From Streptomyces sp. CB01249 (GTDB lineage Bacteria > Actinomycetota > Actinomycetes > Streptomycetales > Streptomycetaceae), in contig NZ_LISW01000007.1 of NCBI RefSeq assembly GCF_001905735.1, positions 271,600-335,599 on the forward strand: a DNA stretch of 64,000 bases, in the 5' to 3' direction. A program made the position numbers and the translations under genes. The notes under the pieces are model-generated. The model worked only from the letters and a program-made list of their open reading frames with translations. It was not told the DNA's origin and did no database searches. Positions 57,364 to 64,000 of the stretch are shown here, in pieces; the stretch's first letter is position 1, and each line of letters opens with the position of its first letter.

Positions 57364-57377
57364 CTACTCCCTGGTAA
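57364..57377 (-). promoter_or_regulatory. Operator-like site upstream of tetR
   Basis: On the minus strand TTACCAGGGAGTAG matches the palindrome TTACTCCGGAGTAA (54525-54538) at 10 of 14 positions. It lies 27-40 bases upstream of the tetR start. Confidence 0.5.
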
Positions 57378-57419
57378 GCCTACGGGGCGCGCGCGGACCC
57401 CGTCGTACGCCGCCATGCC

Positions 57420-57454
57420 GAGGGCCCCTCCTCCGCACGGGAGAAGGGGCCCTC
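57420..57454. terminator. Terminator hairpin after the DAACS gene
   Basis: GAGGGCCCCT (57420-57429) pairs perfectly with AGGGGCCCTC (57445-57454), with an inner CTCC/GGGAG stem. It is 20 bases after the DAACS stop on the minus strand. Confidence 0.8.
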
Positions 57455-57474
57455 GGGTGAAGCGGGTGAAGCGA

Positions 57475-58821
57475 TCAGGCGGCGACCGGGACGCGCTCCG
57501 GCTCGGTGTCGCGGATCTCCTCGTCGTCGTCCACCGGGGAGGCGGAGGCCGAGTTGTAGGCGTCGTGGTCCAGGATCTTCTCGCGGGCCGCGACGATCAC
57601 CGGGACGAGCGCCTGGCCGGCCACGTTGGTGGCGGTGCGCATCATGTCCAGGATCGGGTCGATGGCCATCAGCAGGCCGACGCCCTCCAGCGGGAGGCCC
57701 AGGGTCGACAGGGTCAGCGTCAGCATGACCGTCGCACCGGTCAGACCGGCGGTGGCCGCCGAACCGATGACCGAGACGAACGCGATCAGGACGTAGTCAC
57801 CGACACCCAGCTGCACATCGAAGATCTGCGCGATGAAGATCGCGGCGAGCGCCGGGTAGATCGCGGCGCAGCCGTCCATCTTGGTGGTGGCGCCGAACGG
57901 GACGGAGAAGGAGGCGTACTCCTTCGGGACGCCCAGGCGCTCGGTGACCTTCTGGGTGACCGGCATGGTGCCGACCGAGGAGCGCGAGACGAACGCCAGC
58001 TGGATCGCGGGCCAGGCGCCCTTGAAGAACTGGAGCGGGCTGACCTTGGCGACGGTGGCGAGCAGCAGCGGGTAGACGCCGAACAGCACCAGCGCGCAGC
58101 CGATGTAGACGTCGGCGGTGAACGTCGCGTACTTGCCGATCAGGTCCCAGCCGTAGTCCGCGATGGCGTAGCCGATGAGGCCGACGGTGCCGATCGGGGC
58201 GAGGCGGATGACCCACCACAGGGCCTTCTGGAGGAGTTCCAGGACGGCTTCGCTGAGGGTGAGGATCGGCTGCGCCTTCTCACCGAGCTTGAGGGCGGCG
58301 ATACCGGCGACGGCGGCCATGAAGACGATCTGCAGGACGTTCAGCTCGGCGAACGGCGTGATGACGTTGTCCGGGATGATGCCGGTCAGGAAGTCCAGCC
58401 AGGAGCCGGCGTGCTCGGGGAGCTTGCCGTCCTTCGGGGTGAGGCCGGTGCCGGAGCCCGGGTTGGTGATCAGACCGATCGCGAGGCCGATGGCCACGGC
58501 GATCAGCGAGGTGATCATGAACCAGAGCAGGGTGCGGGTCGCCAGCCGGGCGGCGTTGTTGACCTTGCGCAGGTTGGTGATCGACACCAGGATCGCGAAG
58601 AAGACGAGGGGCGCGACGGCCAGCTTCAGCAGCTGGACGAAGATGTGGCCGACCTTGTCGAGCGTGGTGTACAGCCAGTCGATGTCCTGGCTGCGGGCGA
58701 GCCAGCCGAGCAGGACGCCGAGGACCAGACCGGCGACGATCTGGGCCCAGAACGGGACCTTGGGTATACGGAAGCCTGAGCCTGCGGGCTTCTCGGCGGT
58801 GGACGCGGGGTTCGCGGACAC
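57475..58821 (-). CDS. DAACS-family cation symporter, possible L-cystine transporter
   Basis: 448 residues with the DAACS fold (GltPh/DctA/TcyP). Visible: FWAQIVAGLVLGVLLGWLA in TM1, FVQLLKLAVAPLVFFAILVSITNL, the HP1 tip SRSSVGTMPVTQKV and the TM7 segment SFSVPFGATTKMDGCAAIYPALAAIF. The TM7 motif has GCAAIYP after MDG, which as I recall is nearer to the cystine transporter TcyP (GCAGIYP) than to GltP/DctA (GATINMDGT). GTG at 58821 has TGGAG at 7 bases. Upstream is a polycysteine leader peptide, which supports cystine uptake. Dicarboxylate/glutamate transport remains possible. Confidence 0.9.
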   Translation of the reverse strand: MSANPASTAEKPAGSGFRIPKVPFWAQIVAGLVLGVLLGWLARSQDIDWLYTTLDKVGHIFVQLLKLAVAPLVFFAILVSITNLRKVNNAARLATRTLLWFMITSLIAVAIGLAIGLITNPGSGTGLTPKDGKLPEHAGSWLDFLTGIIPDNVITPFAELNVLQIVFMAAVAGIAALKLGEKAQPILTLSEAVLELLQKALWWVIRLAPIGTVGLIGYAIADYGWDLIGKYATFTADVYIGCALVLFGVYPLLLATVAKVSPLQFFKGAWPAIQLAFVSRSSVGTMPVTQKVTERLGVPKEYASFSVPFGATTKMDGCAAIYPALAAIFIAQIFDVQLGVGDYVLIAFVSVIGSAATAGLTGATVMLTLTLSTLGLPLEGVGLLMAIDPILDMMRTATNVAGQALVPVIVAAREKILDHDAYNSASASPVDDDEEIRDTEPERVPVAA

Positions 58822-58881
58822 GGACACACTCCAGATGTGACGCATCGGGACGCACGGGGACGGTGTGCGGGGGACGGGGGT

Positions 58882-58909
58882 GCGGCGCCCGCGTCAGGGG
58901 CGGCGCCGC
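58882..58909 (-). promoter_or_regulatory. GC-rich hairpin between leader peptide and DAACS gene (possible attenuator)
   Basis: GCGGCGCC (58882-58889) pairs with GGCGCCGC (58902-58909), an 8-bp perfect stem with a 12-base loop. On the minus strand it starts 15 bases after the leader peptide stop and ends about 60 bases before the transporter start. A coupling role is inferred from position. Confidence 0.5.
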
Positions 58910-58924
58910 TGCATGGTGCCGGTA

Positions 58925-59032
58925 TCAGACGTTGCGGCAACAGACCGCGGACATACAGCGGCAGAGATCGACATGAAGGCGCTCCACGAGCGGGACGCTC
59001 GTGGCAGATCGCAGGCGCACATCAGTCTTCAT
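58925..59032 (-). CDS. Cysteine-rich leader peptide (putative cysteine attenuator)
   Basis: 35 codons, ATG (59032) to TGA (58925-58927). The peptide begins MKTDVRLRSATSVPLVE and ends RLHVDLCRCMSAVCCRNV, with four Cys at positions 24, 26, 31 and 32. The R-x-HVDLCR-x2-SA-x-C pattern is that of the actinobacterial putative leader peptides found upstream of sulfur assimilation genes, and polycysteine leaderless sORFs in mycobacteria act as cysteine-responsive attenuators. A promoter with -10 TAACGT ends 7 bases before the ATG, so the message is probably leaderless. It is followed by a GC-rich hairpin and the DAACS transporter gene on the same strand. Confidence 0.8.
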   Translation of the reverse strand: MKTDVRLRSATSVPLVERLHVDLCRCMSAVCCRNV

Positions 59033-59039
59033 GTCGAAC

Positions 59040-59071
59040 ACGTTAACACTTGAACTTTGAGAACCTCAAAG
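59040..59071 (-). promoter_or_regulatory. Promoter and palindrome of the leader peptide/DAACS unit
   Basis: On the minus strand TTGAGG (59069-59064) and TAACGT (59045-59040) are 18 bases apart. The -35 is part of a perfect 17-base palindrome CTTTGAG-AAC-CTCAAAG (59055-59071), probably a repressor site. Seven bases separate the -10 from the leader ATG. Confidence 0.6.
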
Positions 59072-59149
59072 GTCTTCTTTGGTACGAGAGAGCGCTCCGC
59101 ACCCGCCCCCGGCCGCCCGGAATCCCCAACTCCGCCTGAACATACGAAA

Positions 59150-59187
59150 AACCCCAGTACAGGAGCGACTGCTCCCGCGCTGGGGTT
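59150..59187 (-). terminator. Rho-independent terminator after the DUF4229 gene
   Basis: AACCCCAG (59150-59157) pairs with CTGGGGTT (59180-59187), with an inner GGAG/CTCC stem. On the minus strand it is followed by a TTTTTCGT run, a classical terminator. Confidence 0.85.
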
Positions 59188-59229
59188 CGACGGAAAAAAG
59201 CGAGCGGTGTGAGGAAGCTTACGTTCCCT

Positions 59230-59526
59230 TTACTGCGTGACACCGTCCTCGCGCGTGCGGTTGGCCTCCAGGCGGGCCTTGGCGCGGTCGACCGAGGAGA
59301 CGATCTGCTCGGACATCTCGTCGCGCTGCTTGCGCAGCAGGACGAAGCTGAGCGGCGCGGACAGCACCAGGGCGAGCAGGATGACCCAGACGATGTTGGA
59401 CCCCCCGACCCCGGACGGCACCACTCCGAGGTTGACGGCGATGGCGGCGACGACGAAGCAGCCGACGAAGATGCTGAGACGCATCGCGGTGTACCGGATC
59501 GTTGCGCTCGGCTTGGCAGCGGACAC
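59230..59526 (-). CDS. DUF4229 membrane protein
   Basis: 98 residues with two TM segments (AMRLSIFVGCFVVAAIAVNLGV and IVWVILLALVLSAPLSFVLL) joined by a short loop. The C-terminal tail RKQRDEMSEQIVSSVDRAKARLEANRTRED is a charged cytoplasmic helix. Typical DUF4229 length and layout; function unknown. GTG start at 59526. It lies near mqnE in many Streptomyces and ends in a Rho-independent terminator. Confidence 0.9.
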   Translation of the reverse strand: MSAAKPSATIRYTAMRLSIFVGCFVVAAIAVNLGVVPSGVGGSNIVWVILLALVLSAPLSFVLLRKQRDEMSEQIVSSVDRAKARLEANRTREDGVTQ

Positions 59527-59616
59527 AGCTGGCCTTCTCTCTACGTACGACAGTCCTGCCCGACCAGTGAAGCATGCCCCGCAATCGATCGATTCGCTGG
59601 GCCGCGTCCCGCGCGC

Positions 59617-60141
59617 TCAGCCCAGCGGCAGCAGCATGAAGATGTCGTCCCGGTCGTCGCCCTCGGCCACCCGGATCGCGTCCGGCACGCGGCCGACCTC
59701 CTTGTAGCCGCAGGCGGCGTAGAAGCGGTCGGCGCCCGTGCCGCCCCGGCAGGTCAGCCGGATCGCCTCGATGCCCTCGGTCGCGCGCGCCGCGTCCGCG
59801 ACCGCCGCCATCAGGTCGCGGCCGTACCCCTTGCCCTGGTGGCGGGGGTGGACCATCACGGTGTACGCCCACAGCCAGTGCCGCATCAGCCGGTGCGTGT
59901 TGAACGTCAGGAACGCGGTGGCGGCGACGCGCCCCTCCTCGTCGCGGCCGACGATCAGCCGGGTCCGCCCCTCGGTCAGGGCGACCTGGTGCTTGAGCAG
60001 CTCCGGCCGGATGTCCTCGTCCGACACCGGCGGTACGAAGCCCACCGCGCCGCCCGCGTTGGAGACATCGACCCAGAGCGCGACGATGCCGTCCCGCACG
60101 GACCGGTCGTAGGCCGGGTCCACCTCAAACGTAAGAGCCAT
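59617..60141 (-). CDS. GNAT-family N-acetyltransferase
   Basis: 174 residues. The acetyl-CoA loop is VMVHPRHQGKGYGRDLMAAVADAARATEGIEAIRLTCRGGTGADRFYAACGYKEVGRVPDA, a clean GNAT domain. The N terminus (VRDGIVALWVDVSNAGGAVGFVPPVSDEDI) is the substrate-binding part. The acceptor substrate is unknown. It lies upstream of DUF4229 in the same direction with a 90-base gap. Confidence 0.9.
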   Translation of the reverse strand: MALTFEVDPAYDRSVRDGIVALWVDVSNAGGAVGFVPPVSDEDIRPELLKHQVALTEGRTRLIVGRDEEGRVAATAFLTFNTHRLMRHWLWAYTVMVHPRHQGKGYGRDLMAAVADAARATEGIEAIRLTCRGGTGADRFYAACGYKEVGRVPDAIRVAEGDDRDDIFMLLPLG

Positions 60142-60195
60142 AGGCGCAGATTAACTATTACAACTTGCGGGTTCAAGCGGGGTCCGGAACGCGAG

Positions 60196-60228
60196 AAAGC
60201 TCCGGCCGGGGACGGTGGCCGGAGCTTT
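60196..60228. terminator. Terminator hairpin after mqnE
   Basis: AAAGCTCCGGCC (60196-60207) and GGCCGGAGCTTT (60217-60228) form a perfect 12-bp stem with a 9-base loop, 37 bases after the mqnE stop on the minus strand. Confidence 0.8.
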
Positions 60229-60264
60229 CGTACGTGCAGCGTCGCGCGCGCGGCGCGCGCCGGG

Positions 60265-61428
60265 TCAGACCCGCATCGGCTGCGGCGACTCGCGCCGCTC
60301 CGCGTCCGGGCCCGGGTACTCGCGGATGATCTCGTACCGGGTGTTGCGCTCGACGGGCCGGAAGCCCGCGTCCCGGATCAGGTCGAGCAGGTCCTCGCGG
60401 GTCAGCTTGTTCGGCGTGCCGTAGTTGTCCGCGTCGTGCGTGATCTTGTACTCGACGACCGAGCCGTCCATGTCGTCCGCGCCGTGCTGGAGCGCGAGCT
60501 GCGCGGTCTGCACACCGTGCATCACCCAGAACACCTTGACGTGCGGCACGTTGTCGAACAGCAGCCGGGAGACGGCGAAGGTCTTCAGCGCCTCGGCGCC
60601 GGTCGCCATCGTGGTCCGTGCCTGGAGCTTGTTGCGGACCTTGCCGTCCTTCATGTCCACGAAGTCGTGCTGGTAGCGCAGCGGGATGAAGACCTGGAAG
60701 CCGCCGGTCTCGTCCTGGAGCTCACGCAGCCGCAGCACGTGGTCGACGCGGTGCCGGGGCTCCTCGATGTGCCCGTACAGCATGGTCGCCGGCGTCTTCA
60801 GCCCCTTCTCGTGGGCGAGCCGGTGGATGCGCGACCAGTCCTCCCAGTGGGTGTTGTGGTCCACGATGTGCTGGCGGACCTCCCAGTCGAAGATCTCCGC
60901 GCCGCCACCGGTCAGCGATTCGAGACCGGCCTCGATCAGCTCGTCCAGGATCTCCGAGGCGGAGAGCTTGGAGATGGTCTCGAAGTGGTGGATCTCGGTG
61001 GCGGTGAACGCCTTCAGGGAGACCTGCGGCAGCGCCTCCTTGAGCGCGCTGAGCGAGCGCGGGTAGTAGCGCCACGGCAGCGAGGGGTGCAGCCCGTTGA
61101 CGATGTGCAGCTCGGTGAGGTTCTCGCCCTCCATCGCCTTGGCGAGCTTCACCGCTTCCTCGATGCGCATGGTGTACGCGTCCTTCTCCCCCGGCTTGCG
61201 CTGGAAGGAGCAGTACGCGCACGAGGCGGTGCACACGTTCGTCATGTTGAGGTGACGGTTGACGTTGAAGTGGACGACGTCACCGTTCTTGCGCGTACGC
61301 ACCTGGTGGGCCAGCCCGCCGAGCCAGGCCAGGTCGTCGGACTCGTAGAGCGCGATCCCGTCCTCACGGCTCAGCCGCTCACCGGCTTCGACCTTCTGCT
61401 CCAGTTCGCGCTTGAGTCCCGCGTCCAC
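60265..61428 (-). CDS. mqnE: Aminofutalosine synthase MqnE
   Basis: 387 residues. Radical SAM cluster CxxxCxxC at Cys66/70/73 (NMTNVCTASCAYCSFQRKPGEKDAYTM). GGGAEIFDWEVRQHIVDHNTHWEDW and TPATMLYGHIEEPRHRVDHVLRLRELQDETGGFQVFIPLRYQHDF are family motifs shared with MqnC and CofH. It condenses SAM-derived adenosyl with 3-[(1-carboxyvinyl)oxy]benzoate to 6-amino-6-deoxyfutalosine, the second step of the futalosine menaquinone route. ubiX and mqnP nearby support this. GTG start at 61428. Confidence 0.97.
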   Translation of the reverse strand: MDAGLKRELEQKVEAGERLSREDGIALYESDDLAWLGGLAHQVRTRKNGDVVHFNVNRHLNMTNVCTASCAYCSFQRKPGEKDAYTMRIEEAVKLAKAMEGENLTELHIVNGLHPSLPWRYYPRSLSALKEALPQVSLKAFTATEIHHFETISKLSASEILDELIEAGLESLTGGGAEIFDWEVRQHIVDHNTHWEDWSRIHRLAHEKGLKTPATMLYGHIEEPRHRVDHVLRLRELQDETGGFQVFIPLRYQHDFVDMKDGKVRNKLQARTTMATGAEALKTFAVSRLLFDNVPHVKVFWVMHGVQTAQLALQHGADDMDGSVVEYKITHDADNYGTPNKLTREDLLDLIRDAGFRPVERNTRYEIIREYPGPDAERRESPQPMRV

Positions 61429-61474
61429 CAGTGCTCCTCAATTCCTCGCCGTACCGAACTCCGCCACCGTACGC

Positions 61475-61930
61475 CTAGCGCTCTTCGGGGAGGTCTCCGA
61501 CCCGGTTCTCCCACTTGGTGGAGAGGACGATGGTGGTACGGGTGCGGGAGACGCCCTTGGTGCCGCTGAGGCGGCGGATCGTCTTCTCCAGGCCGTCCAC
61601 GTCGCCCACCCGGACCTTGAGCATGTACGAGTCGTCGCCCGCGATGAACCAGGCGTCCTCGATCTCCGCGAGGTCCTTCAGCCGGTGCGCCACGTCCTCG
61701 TGGTCGGCGGCGTCGGAGAGCGAGATGCCGATGAGGGCCGTCACGCCGAGGCCGAGCGAGGCCGCGTCGACGGTGGCGCGGTAGCCCGTGATGACACCGG
61801 CGGATTCCAGCCGGTTGATGCGGTCGGTGACGCTGGGCCCGGAGAGCCCGACGAGCCGTCCGAGCTCGGCGTACGAGGCCCTGCCGTTCTCCCGGAGGGC
61901 CTGGATGAGCTGCCTGTCCACCGCGTCCAT
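61475..61930 (-). CDS. Lrp/AsnC-family transcriptional regulator
   Basis: 151 residues. HTH: MDAVDRQLIQALRENGRASYAELGRLVGLSGPSVTDRINRLESAGVITGYRATVD. The C-terminal RAM domain: ALIGISLSDAADHEDVAHRLKDLAEIEDAWFIAGDDSYMLKVRVGDVDGLEKTIRRLS. It senses an amino acid or related small molecule as an octamer or dimer. ATG at 61930 is chosen; ATG at 61948 adds MEGFSH and cannot be excluded. It is upstream of mqnE on the same strand, 46 bases apart. It may control mqnE, but this is not established here. A TCTAC-GT-GTAGA palindrome lies upstream (61968-61979). Confidence 0.92.
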   Translation of the reverse strand: MDAVDRQLIQALRENGRASYAELGRLVGLSGPSVTDRINRLESAGVITGYRATVDAASLGLGVTALIGISLSDAADHEDVAHRLKDLAEIEDAWFIAGDDSYMLKVRVGDVDGLEKTIRRLSGTKGVSRTRTTIVLSTKWENRVGDLPEER

Positions 61931-61967
61931 ATGACTGAAACCTTCCATTGTTCAGCAGTACCGCAAG

Positions 61968-62009
61968 TCTACGTGTAGAATCGAAGGCATGCAGGCACCG
62001 ACGCCTGCA
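61968..62009. promoter_or_regulatory. Palindromes in the lrp/small-gene divergent region
   Basis: TCTACGTGTAGA (61968-61979) has perfect TCTAC/GTAGA arms. TGCAGGC (61990-61996) and GCCTGCA (62003-62009) form a second inverted repeat. Either may be an Lrp autoregulatory site or a leader hairpin of the small gene. The interval is AT-rich. Confidence 0.4.
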
Positions 62010-62062
62010 AATCTTCTCGCACAATCAAAAATCGCTTACGAATCTTCAGGAGTGACGACACC

Positions 62063-62200
62063 GTGTACACGATCGAGATGGCCTACGCCCGGATGCGCGA
62101 GCTTCAGGATCTGGCCAACCGCTCGCGTGCCCACCACCCCGCCGCCGCCCTCCGGGTCGACCGCACCCGCAGTCCCCGGCGCGCGCCCAAGAAGCGCTGA
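62063..62200 (+). CDS. Small basic protein of 45 residues
   Basis: GTG at 62063 to TGA at 62198-62200. The protein starts MYTIEMAYARMRELQDLANRSRAHH and ends RTRSPRRAPKKR, so it is a helical start followed by a basic tail. AGGAG lies 10 bases upstream and the codon third positions are GC-rich as in real genes. It lies between lrp and ubiX, diverging from lrp. Its function is unknown; the tail suggests nucleic-acid or membrane-lipid binding. Confidence 0.55.
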   Translation: MYTIEMAYARMRELQDLANRSRAHHPAAALRVDRTRSPRRAPKKR

Positions 62201-62213
62201 CGCCCACACACCG

Positions 62214-62861
62214 TCAGCCCGGGGAGCCGCCACCCAGCTCCCCCTCCCAGCGGCGGTACAGCCGGTGCGGCACACCCGCCGCGTCCAGCACCCGCCCCGC
62301 GACGAAGTCCACGAGATCCTGGATGTGCGTCGCCCCCGCGTAGAAGCCCGGCGAGGCGGGCAGCACGACCGCGCCCGCCTCGTCCAGGGCCACCAGCTGC
62401 TTCAGCGTCTGCCCGCTCAACGGCGTCTCCCGGACCGCGACCACCAGCTTCCGCCGCTCCTTCAGCGTCACGCTCGCCGCCCGCTGCAACAGGTCCTTCG
62501 ACAGCCCGAGCGCCACCCCCGCCACGCACGCCGTCGAGGCCGGGACGATCAGCATCCCCTTCGCCGGGTACGACCCCGAGGACGGCCCCGCGGCCAGGTC
62601 ACCGGCCGCCCAGTGGCGTACGCCCGACAGGTCCACGTCGAACGTCTCCGGCTTGCCGTCCGCCCCCCGCGCCAGCCAGGCCGCCAGGTCCTCGCGCCAG
62701 TGCGCGTCGCGGTAGGAGATACCCGTCTCATCCAGGAGCGTCAGCCGCGAGGCCCGGCTCACGACCAGGTCCACACTCTCCCCCGCCGCCAGCAGCCCGC
62801 GCAGCACCGCGGCGGCGAAAGGTGTGCCCGAAGCGCCGGAAACCCCGACAATCCAAGGCAT
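62214..62861 (-). CDS. ubiX: Flavin prenyltransferase, UbiX family
   Basis: 215 residues. The N-terminal VGVSGASGTPFAAAVLRGLLAAGESVDLVVSRASRLTL is the FMN-binding Rossmann start (GxSGA). GMLIVPASTACVAGVALGLSKDLLQRAASVTLKERRKLVVAVRETPLS is the signature with the prenyl-site R and ETPL. It attaches a dimethylallyl group to FMN to make prenyl-FMN for UbiD-type decarboxylases, in this context the decarboxylase step of the menaquinone futalosine route. ATG at 62861; GTG at 62879 is an alternative. Confidence 0.93.
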   Translation of the reverse strand: MPWIVGVSGASGTPFAAAVLRGLLAAGESVDLVVSRASRLTLLDETGISYRDAHWREDLAAWLARGADGKPETFDVDLSGVRHWAAGDLAAGPSSGSYPAKGMLIVPASTACVAGVALGLSKDLLQRAASVTLKERRKLVVAVRETPLSGQTLKQLVALDEAGAVVLPASPGFYAGATHIQDLVDFVAGRVLDAAGVPHRLYRRWEGELGGGSPG

Positions 62862-62981
62862 TCGCTGCTGCTGACTCACTGAAGACCGGGAATCCACAAC
62901 CCCGAGCCTATCCGGCGCGCGGTACCCGGAACTGTCCGAGGCCCTTGGCGCGTTCCGTTGGGTGAAGGGGGGTGTCCTGCC

Positions 62982-63575
62982 ATGGACGACGTACGGATGA
63001 GAACCGGCGACCGGGCCCTCGCCGCCGGGGCGCTCATGCTCGGCTGGATCGCGCTGCTCTGGATCCTGGAAGCCGTCGACCTCGCCACCGGCCACGGCCT
63101 GGACGACCACGGCATCTCCCCCCGCGAGCCCGGCGAACTGCTCGACATCGTGCCCGCCGCGTTCCTCCACGACGGCTGGGGCCATGTCGCGTCCAACAGC
63201 GTCCCGCTGCTGGTCCTGGGCTTCATAGCCGCCCTCGGCGGGCTGCGCCGCTTCGCCGGTGCCGTGCTCGTCGTGATCCTGATCAGCGGCCTCGGCGTCT
63301 GGCTCATCGCTCCGGAGAACACCGTGACGCTCGGCGCGTCGGGCGTGGTCTTCGGCCTCTCCGGCTACCTGCTGGTCCGCGGCTTCGTGGACCGCCGCCC
63401 GCTCGACGTGGTCGTCGGCCTGGTCGTCGCCGCGGGGTACGGCTCGCTGCTCCTGGGCGTCCTGCCCACGGACCCGGGCGTCAGCTGGCAGGGCCACCTC
63501 TTCGGGCTGATAGGCGGGGTGGTGGCGGCCTTCGCGCTGCGCCGCCCCACCGCCCCGCGCGCGCTCACACCGTGA
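62982..63575 (+). CDS. Rhomboid-family intramembrane serine protease
   Basis: 197 residues with about six TM segments. The catalytic dyad is Ser120 in LGASGVVFGLSGYLLVRG and His172 in WQGHLFGLIGG; the upstream HDGWGHVASNSVPLLVLG supplies the H-x3-H-x3-N oxyanion motif. It cleaves TM helices of substrate proteins. ATG at 62982 has AGGGGGG 9 bases upstream. Its 3' end overlaps the convergent mqnP by 11 bases. Confidence 0.93.
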   Translation: MDDVRMRTGDRALAAGALMLGWIALLWILEAVDLATGHGLDDHGISPREPGELLDIVPAAFLHDGWGHVASNSVPLLVLGFIAALGGLRRFAGAVLVVILISGLGVWLIAPENTVTLGASGVVFGLSGYLLVRGFVDRRPLDVVVGLVVAAGYGSLLLGVLPTDPGVSWQGHLFGLIGGVVAAFALRRPTAPRALTP

Positions 63576-64000
63576 GCCCGCGCACCACCAGGTCCAGCAG
63601 CGCGCACACGAACAGCGCGATCCCGATGAAGCCGTTGACCGAGAAGAACGCCCGGTTCAGCCGCGACAGGTCGTGCGGGCGCACCACCCGGTGCTCGTAC
63701 ACGAAGGCGACCGAGACGATCACCATGCCGATCCAGTAGAAGACCTCCGCGTCCGTGGCGAGGCCGAACCAGACCAGCAGGCCCGTCGTCACCACGTGGC
63801 ACACCCGCGCGCCCCACAGCGCGGCCGGGATGCCGAAGCGCGCCGGGAAGGACAGCACCCCGTGCGCCCGGTCGGCCTGCACGTCCTGGCAGGCGAAGAT
63901 CAGGTCGAAGCCGCCGATCCAGATGCCGACGGCGAGCCCCAGGACGACCGAGTCCCACGACCAGCTGCCGGTCACCGCGAGCCAGGCCCCGACCGGGCCC
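63565..64000 (-). CDS. mqnP: UbiA-like polyprenyltransferase MqnP (5' end outside window)
   Basis: The last 145 residues of a UbiA prenyltransferase, open past the window edge. The second Asp-rich motif ACQDVQADRAHGVLSFPARFG (D-x3-D) and four or five TM segments are present. The start of the sequence, GPVGAWLAVTGSWSWDS, is inside the protein, not a start. It attaches a polyprenyl tail in the menaquinone route. It neighbours ubiX and mqnE. Confidence 0.9.
   Translation of the reverse strand, partial: GPVGAWLAVTGSWSWDSVVLGLAVGIWIGGFDLIFACQDVQADRAHGVLSFPARFGIPAALWGARVCHVVTTGLLVWFGLATDAEVFYWIGMVIVSVAFVYEHRVVRPHDLSRLNRAFFSVNGFIGIALFVCALLDLVVRGLTV

Noticed and set aside
58865..59053. Plus-strand frame overlapping the leader peptide
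   Set aside because: It is antisense to the leader peptide and lacks a ribosome-binding site. The minus-strand frame has the conserved HVDLCR pattern and the correct orientation.
1..64000. Search for CRISPR arrays, prophage, IS elements and biosynthetic gene clusters
   Set aside because: I saw no regularly spaced direct repeats, integrase, transposase with a catalytic domain, phage structural genes or assembly-line enzymes. The IS30-like HTH at 50478 has no catalytic domain.

Overview
The window is a stretch of a Streptomyces chromosome, or a very close relative. The base composition is very GC-rich, with the third-codon GC bias and GTG starts typical of the genus. It carries an hrdD-type sigma factor, two XRE/DUF397 pairs, the futalosine menaquinone genes mqnE, ubiX and mqnP, the F420 gene fbiC, and a DmdR/IdeR-type iron box. 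Gene order around fbiC, the D-Ala-D-Ala carboxypeptidase and mqnE recalls the conserved chromosome core rather than an island. I see no prophage, integrase, IS element, CRISPR array or biosynthetic gene cluster.

Layout. 1-9.4 kb: end of a DUF6227-like gene; a DHA2 exporter divergent from a WYL regulator; hrdD with a textbook SigR promoter; a questin-oxidase-like gene; a DODA dioxygenase/MarR divergent pair; a second DHA2 exporter with its TetR. 9.4-17.6 kb: secreted M6 protease behind a CRP-type site, tRNA-Arg(CCT), an EamA/DMT-like membrane protein, a PF04672 methyltransferase, an SRPBCC protein, a coiled-coil/Mrr nuclease/TerD fusion and a GNAT enzyme. 17.6-28.9 kb: a dispersed palindromic repeat, a large membrane protein, a PBP-type D-Ala-D-Ala carboxypeptidase, GPP34, XRE/DUF397, a sodium:solute symporter, an ADP-ribosylglycohydrolase and an APH-fold kinase. 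28.9-37.1 kb: fbiC behind a Ser/Thr kinase, then helR behind a rifamycin-associated element, then a membrane Ser/Thr kinase. 37.1-39.4 kb: a WhiJ-like cluster (ATPase, XRE, duplicated DUF397) followed by a Phd/ParE-type toxin-antitoxin pair. 39.4-46.2 kb: lipoproteins, RraA-like protein, an F420-type LLM oxidoreductase and an iron-regulated siderophore-interacting protein. 46.3-51.2 kb: an MFS gene with a three-site operator, and a DrrAB-type ABC exporter plus DUF4097 divergent from a composite HTH regulator. 51.2-57.3 kb: fatty-acid genes (FadD-, FadA2-, FabG4- and HtdX-like) with a TetR regulator. 57.5-64 kb: a DAACS transporter with an upstream polycysteine leader peptide, DUF4229, GNAT, mqnE, Lrp, a 45-aa small gene, ubiX, a rhomboid protease and the 3' part of mqnP.

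The most interesting observation is a 35-codon reading frame (58925-59032, minus strand) ending in RLHVDLCRCMSAVCCRNV. It appears leaderless and is followed by a GC-rich hairpin and then the DAACS transporter gene. This has the layout of a cysteine-responsive attenuator and suggests the transporter takes up cystine rather than dicarboxylates. Other strong regulatory signals are the inverted repeat upstream of helR, the GGGAAT-N18-GTTG SigR promoter of hrdD, the iron box of the siderophore-interacting protein, and several operator-like palindromes in divergent intergenic regions.
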